Made by a program: the position numbers and the translations under genes
Shown: piece by piece, positions 60,365-63,541 of the stretch
How the letters are laid out: every line of letters begins with the position of its first letter
How positions within the stretch are numbered: the stretch's first letter is position 1
Notes under the pieces: generated by a model
What the model was told of the DNA's origin: nothing
Seen by the model: the letters and a program-made list of their open reading frames with translations, nothing else
The model's database searches: none
Origin: Bacillota bacterium
GTDB taxonomy: Bacteria > Bacillota > Clostridia > Oscillospirales > Acutalibacteraceae
Direction of reading: 5' to 3'
DNA: 63,541 nt
Assembly (NCBI GenBank): GCA_023410445.1
Contig: JAEYPT010000004.1
Location: 1 to 63,541, forward strand

Positions 60365-61318
60365 ATGGAATCTTTGTTGGAAATCAAAAACCTGAATATT
60401 TCGTTTTTGAGCGACTCCGGTGAAACCAGAGCGGTAAGAGGCGTGAGCTTTCATGTGAATCCCGGCGAGATTTTCGGAATTATTGGGGAATCGGGAAGTG
60501 GGAAGAGCGTTACGGCAAAGTCAATTCTCCGCGTAAATCCGGAAAATTGCAAAGTGACTTCGGGCAGCGTTTTCTATCTCAGCCAATGTATTTCAGAACA
60601 GTCGGAACGGAAACTGCAAAAAATCCGCGGCAAAGAGATTTCGATGGTATTTCAGGACTCTCTCTCTGCGCTGAATCCCGTTTACACAATAGGGAGCAAA
60701 TTGGTGGAAACAATCCGTCTGCATCAGCCGATGGCGAAGGCAGAGGCCCGCAATCGGGCGCTGGAACTGCTGAAAGCAGTCGGGATCAACGAACCGGAAA
60801 GCTGCATGCGCTGTTATCCGCACCAGCTCAGCGGCGGAATGCGCCAGCGTGTACTCATCGCCATGGCAGTCAGCAGCAATCCGAGGCTTTTGATCGCCGA
60901 CGAGCCGACCACTGCCCTTGACGTTACCATTCAAATTCAGATTCTCCGCCTTTTGCGGGATATTCAGGCTCTAACTGGCATGAGTATTATTTTTATTACG
61001 CATGATTTGGGCGTAGTAGCTCAAATCTGTTCCAGAATTGCCGTTATGTGCGGCGGACATATTGTGGAAGAGGGGACAGCGGAAGAAATCTTTTATCATC
61101 CTTTCCATCCGTACACCAAGGCGCTGATTGACAGCATTCCGAAAAAGGGCGCTGATTTTACACCTTACCTGGAGCGCAGTTCCGGAGAAAAGGAAGAGGA
61201 TTGGCTTTGTCCTTTCCTTGAGCGTTGTGGGTGTTGCACGGAATCCTGCAAATCAGCCCTTCCTGATCGTTACAGAATGAGCGATACCCACGATGCGCTT
61301 TGTTGGAAACGGGGATAA
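60365..61318 (+). CDS. DppD/OppD-type ABC ATP-binding protein
   Basis: 317 residues. Walker A GESGSGKSV, signature LSGGMRQRV, Walker B LLIADEPTTALD and H-loop FITHDLG. The C-terminal oligopeptide-transporter extension has a Cys group (CPFLERCGCCTESC), as in Opp/Dpp ATPases. It could start at 60353 instead. It overlaps the region upstream of the next gene with no gap. Confidence 0.92.
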   Translation: MESLLEIKNLNISFLSDSGETRAVRGVSFHVNPGEIFGIIGESGSGKSVTAKSILRVNPENCKVTSGSVFYLSQCISEQSERKLQKIRGKEISMVFQDSLSALNPVYTIGSKLVETIRLHQPMAKAEARNRALELLKAVGINEPESCMRCYPHQLSGGMRQRVLIAMAVSSNPRLLIADEPTTALDVTIQIQILRLLRDIQALTGMSIIFITHDLGVVAQICSRIAVMCGGHIVEEGTAEEIFYHPFHPYTKALIDSIPKKGADFTPYLERSSGEKEEDWLCPFLERCGCCTESCKSALPDRYRMSDTHDALCWKRG

Positions 61319-61322
61319 TAAC

Positions 61323-62291
61323 ATGGAAACAAACTTAATTGAAGTGCGGAATCTTGAGATGCACTTCCAGCAAAAATCAGCAAAGGCCCTCTCTTTTCGG
61401 AAAAATATGCTGAAAGCGGTGGACAATGTTAGTTTTCAGATCGCCAAAGGGGAAACGTTCGGACTGGTTGGCGAATCCGGGAGCGGAAAGTCAACGGTAG
61501 GGAAGTGTATCCTCCGCAACTATGACCTGACCGGCGGCAAAATCCTGTTTGATGGAACCGATATTGGGGCAATGAAAGAAAAAAAGCTTCTTCCTTTCCG
61601 ACGCAAGATGCAGTCGGTCTTCCAGGACCCTTATTCTTCTCTGGACCCAACAAAAACCATCGAGGCTATTTTACGGGAACCCATGGAAATTCACCACATG
61701 TTTTCAAAATCGGAACAAAAAGACCGCGCTCTGGAACTGGTAAATCTGGTCGGATTAAAAAAAGAAGATATGGAAAAATATCCGGCGGAGTTCAGCGGCG
61801 GGCAGCGTCAGCGAATCGCAATCGCCAGAGCACTTACAATCAGTCCGGAATTCGTTCTGTGCGATGAACCGGTCTCTGCTCTGGATGTTTCATTACAAGC
61901 TCAGATTGTTGCCCTTTTGCAGCAAATGCAAAAAAAAATGGGGTTAACTTACCTTTTTATCAGCCATCAGCTCCATCTGGTTCAGAAAATTTGCAGCCAC
62001 ATTGGGGTCATGTATTTAGGGAGCATGCTGGAGATCACTTCTGCGGATCAGCTCTTTTCCCATCCTTTGCATCCCTATACGCAGATGCTGATGTCATCGA
62101 TCCTTGAACCGGATCCTCATATCAACTGTTTGGATCGGAATATCCCCGACATGGGGCTGTATGCCAGACCCCGGCAGGGATGCAAATATTGCAGCCGCTG
62201 CCCAAAGGCGAAGAGTTGCTGCCATGAAACCGCACCTGCCCTGCGTGAAATTGAGCCTGGCCATTTTGTAGCCTGTTATCTGTATTACTAG
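61323..62291 (+). CDS. DppF/OppF-type ABC ATP-binding protein
   Basis: 322 residues. Walker A GESGSGKST, Q-loop VFQDPYSSLDPTKTI, signature FSGGQRQRI, Walker B FVLCDEPVSALD and the C-terminal Cys motif CKYCSRCPKAKSCC. The ATG at 61323 has GGGGAT about eight bases upstream. It is the last gene of the importer; a terminator follows at 62367. Confidence 0.93.
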   Translation: METNLIEVRNLEMHFQQKSAKALSFRKNMLKAVDNVSFQIAKGETFGLVGESGSGKSTVGKCILRNYDLTGGKILFDGTDIGAMKEKKLLPFRRKMQSVFQDPYSSLDPTKTIEAILREPMEIHHMFSKSEQKDRALELVNLVGLKKEDMEKYPAEFSGGQRQRIAIARALTISPEFVLCDEPVSALDVSLQAQIVALLQQMQKKMGLTYLFISHQLHLVQKICSHIGVMYLGSMLEITSADQLFSHPLHPYTQMLMSSILEPDPHINCLDRNIPDMGLYARPRQGCKYCSRCPKAKSCCHETAPALREIEPGHFVACYLYY

Positions 62292-62366
62292 CGAAGTAAG
62301 GTGGAGTTTAGTTTAACCGGACCATACAGTGTCGAAAATGCAACTCCGCGTTTAAAATGAACCTGC

Positions 62367-62410
62367 AGAAAAACCAATGATTGGGTGCGATCGTTGGTTT
62401 TCTTTTTTTT
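62367..62410 (+). terminator. Terminator after the ABC importer operon
   Basis: AGAAAAACCAATGAT pairs with ATCGTTGGTTTTCT, followed by TTTTTTT. It is close in sequence to the tRNA-Ala terminator at 35501-35540; the hairpin at 62427-62444 likewise matches 35555-35579. Confidence 0.85.
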
Positions 62411-62450
62411 GTCGGGACTTGAAAAAAGCCCAGCCTGCTGGGTTTATATG

Positions 62451-62476
62451 AATCAAGTAAACATTATGCGAAGTTC
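62451..62476 (+). repeat. Right-half copy of the dispersed repeat
   Basis: AATCAAGTAAACATTATGCG and the following AAGTTC match the right end of the 63-bp element, about 30 bases before the end of the nitrilase-family gene. Confidence 0.7.
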
Positions 62477-62506
62477 GGAAGGCAGGGGAATCCCAACGTA
62501 ATATGC

Positions 62507-63322
62507 TCATTTTGTTCTGATAAAGGGCGGAAGGATGCTACTATTTAGGAGTTCTCCGTATGCCTTGACTTTTCTAAACGTGTTACCCATCATTTCGTTA
62601 TCTCGGTAATATCGAATGTCTTTTAAGTCGAAGTCCGCAAAGTATAGCTGTGATGTCTCCGCATCTGCAAGCAGAAGTACATTATCAATGCAATTACCAT
62701 CCTTATCCCAACAAATTGGAGAAAACGCACACGAGCTTCCACGATTTTTTCCAGGAGGATTAGCCATGGCAACACCGATCATTTTTTCATAAGCTCTGGT
62801 AGACATTGCTTTCAAACGCGGCTCCATTGCACCGCAATCGTTAGGTGAAAGAACAATTTCTGCGCCTTTTAACATCAGGATGCGTGCACTTTCCGGATAT
62901 TCGCGATCATAACAGATCATGATGCCAATCTTTACACCATCAAAGTTACAGACCTTAAATTCATCTCCGCTTTCAAGGCAGGTTTCATCCGCAAAATCGC
63001 AGGTATGAACTTTACTATATTTCATCAGTATCTTTCCGTTTTTATCAATGACATAAGCGCTATTCTGTGGTTTATTTACACCTTTGGTTAGAGCCGTCGC
63101 AACAATACCAATTCTATTGTCCGTTGCAGCTTTACAAATCTGTTCTAAGTGACTGTCTGTTTCATCAATTGCTTGGGTATTATCTATTGGTAAATCATAG
63201 CCTGTGATAAAGCATTCCGGTATCAACAAAATATCTGCTTCTTTGTCTGCGGCACACTTCATTTCATCGATAATCAATCTTGTATTAGCATCGTAATCCC
63301 GTCCATAAGAATGCTTTTGCAA
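62507..63322 (-). CDS. Carbon-nitrogen hydrolase (nitrilase superfamily)
   Basis: 271 residues. The catalytic Glu, Lys and Cys are visible in IPECF, MKYSKVH and MICYDREYPE. It hydrolyses an amide or nitrile; the substrate is unknown. The 5' end is unclear. The frame opens at a TTG (63322) without a good ribosome site, while RVAI upstream in the same frame looks like the normal N-terminal strand. An ATG with better context lies in another frame nearby (about 63380), so a frameshift is possible. Its AT-rich base use matches the 36-39 kb accessory genes. Confidence 0.75.
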   Translation of the reverse strand: MQKHSYGRDYDANTRLIIDEMKCAADKEADILLIPECFITGYDLPIDNTQAIDETDSHLEQICKAATDNRIGIVATALTKGVNKPQNSAYVIDKNGKILMKYSKVHTCDFADETCLESGDEFKVCNFDGVKIGIMICYDREYPESARILMLKGAEIVLSPNDCGAMEPRLKAMSTRAYEKMIGVAMANPPGKNRGSSCAFSPICWDKDGNCIDNVLLLADAETSQLYFADFDLKDIRYYRDNEMMGNTFRKVKAYGELLNSSILPPFIRTK

Positions 63323-63412
63323 TATTGCAACACGGAATAGCAGTGTATTTTTCGTACAAAATCACCCTTCATAAAATATATGGTGTTTGCAACCACCCAT
63401 TATAGAGTACTA

Positions 63413-63433
63413 GGTAAACATTATGCGAAGTCC
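63413..63433 (+). repeat. Right-half copy of the dispersed repeat
   Basis: GGTAAACATTATGCGAAGTC, upstream of the nitrilase-family gene. With the copy at 62451 it encloses that gene. Nothing else can be assigned from 63434 to the end. Confidence 0.65.
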
Positions 63434-63541
63434 AAAATCTACTGGCTATAGCTTACAGATCTTCAGGATATCTATTCTTTGATTTTATAGCTGAAGATCA
63501 AGCCTGCTGCCCAGTTAAATAGCAATTTAGAAAGCCTTTCA

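Noticed and set aside
35420..62450. A classical integrated island at tRNA-Ala
   Set aside because: The tRNA 3' end itself is not repeated at the far end, and no integrase or conjugation gene is present. Only the terminators are similar.

Overview
The window looks like a chromosomal stretch from an anaerobic Firmicute of class Clostridia, probably of the Oscillospirales/Ruminococcaceae type. Supporting signs are strong AGGAGG ribosome sites, consensus TTGACA/TATAAT promoters, the rpsF-ssb-rpsR order, a CIRCE-type heat-shock operator, DnaD plus a DnaC/DnaI-like loader, two T-box leaders, and oxygen-sensitive enzymes (two radical SAM proteins, 2-hydroxyacyl-CoA dehydratase-type proteins, nitrogenase-like proteins). 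No species is claimed.

Positions 1-35500 are mostly housekeeping. In order: tRNA-Asn; a Nudix hydrolase; an orphan RnfD-like flavoprotein with its ApbE flavin transferase; a YbaK deacylase and TrmB; Hsp20 under a CIRCE-like site; an ABC exporter and a cyclophilin; exodeoxyribonuclease III and a beta-CASP nuclease; a diguanylate cyclase; a two-gene 2-hydroxyglutaryl-CoA dehydratase/activator-like pair; YebC; a zinc-ribbon/PASTA pseudokinase; rpsF-ssb-rpsR; GalU; RF2; replication proteins; tRNA-Gly; TypA; PgeF; a PflX-like radical SAM protein; a P-type ATPase; an O-antigen-ligase-like protein; and tRNA-Ala.

Positions 35500-39200 and 62400-63541 are AT-rich accessory DNA. They carry a frameshifted acetyltransferase, a permease with a DUF362 lipoprotein, and a nitrilase-family gene, all on the minus strand. 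A 63-bp imperfect palindrome (two full copies and several half copies) lies at the borders of these genes.

Positions 39248-62291 form the most striking region, a sulfur/methionine locus built around a nitrogenase-like reductase. On the minus strand, a small Cys-rich protein, YezD, NifB-like, NifX-like, NifD-like, NifK-like, NifX-like and a second small Cys-rich protein are followed by O-acetylhomoserine sulfhydrylase (MetY), a NitT/TauT-type ABC importer, a DUF4418 protein and a MacB-like ABC system. On the plus strand, the NifH-like reductase is followed by a trans-sulfuration-family PLP enzyme and a PatB/MalY C-S lyase behind one T-box, then a five-gene oligopeptide/dipeptide-type ABC importer behind a second T-box. 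Both T-boxes appear to carry the specifier ATG (Met).

The NifD and NifK homologues keep the cluster-binding cysteines. The NifD homologue has lost the residues equivalent to His195, Gln191 and His442 of molybdenum nitrogenase. Together with MetY, YezD and the Met T-boxes, this suggests a reductase that releases sulfur (for example methanethiol) from organic sulfur compounds for methionine synthesis, in the manner of methylthio-alkane reductase (MarBHDK), rather than a dinitrogen-fixing enzyme. That assignment is an inference. Further unusual signals are a leader motif repeated at three places in the locus, a possible leader-peptide attenuator before the NifH gene, and the paired Cys-rich mini-proteins that bracket the cluster.
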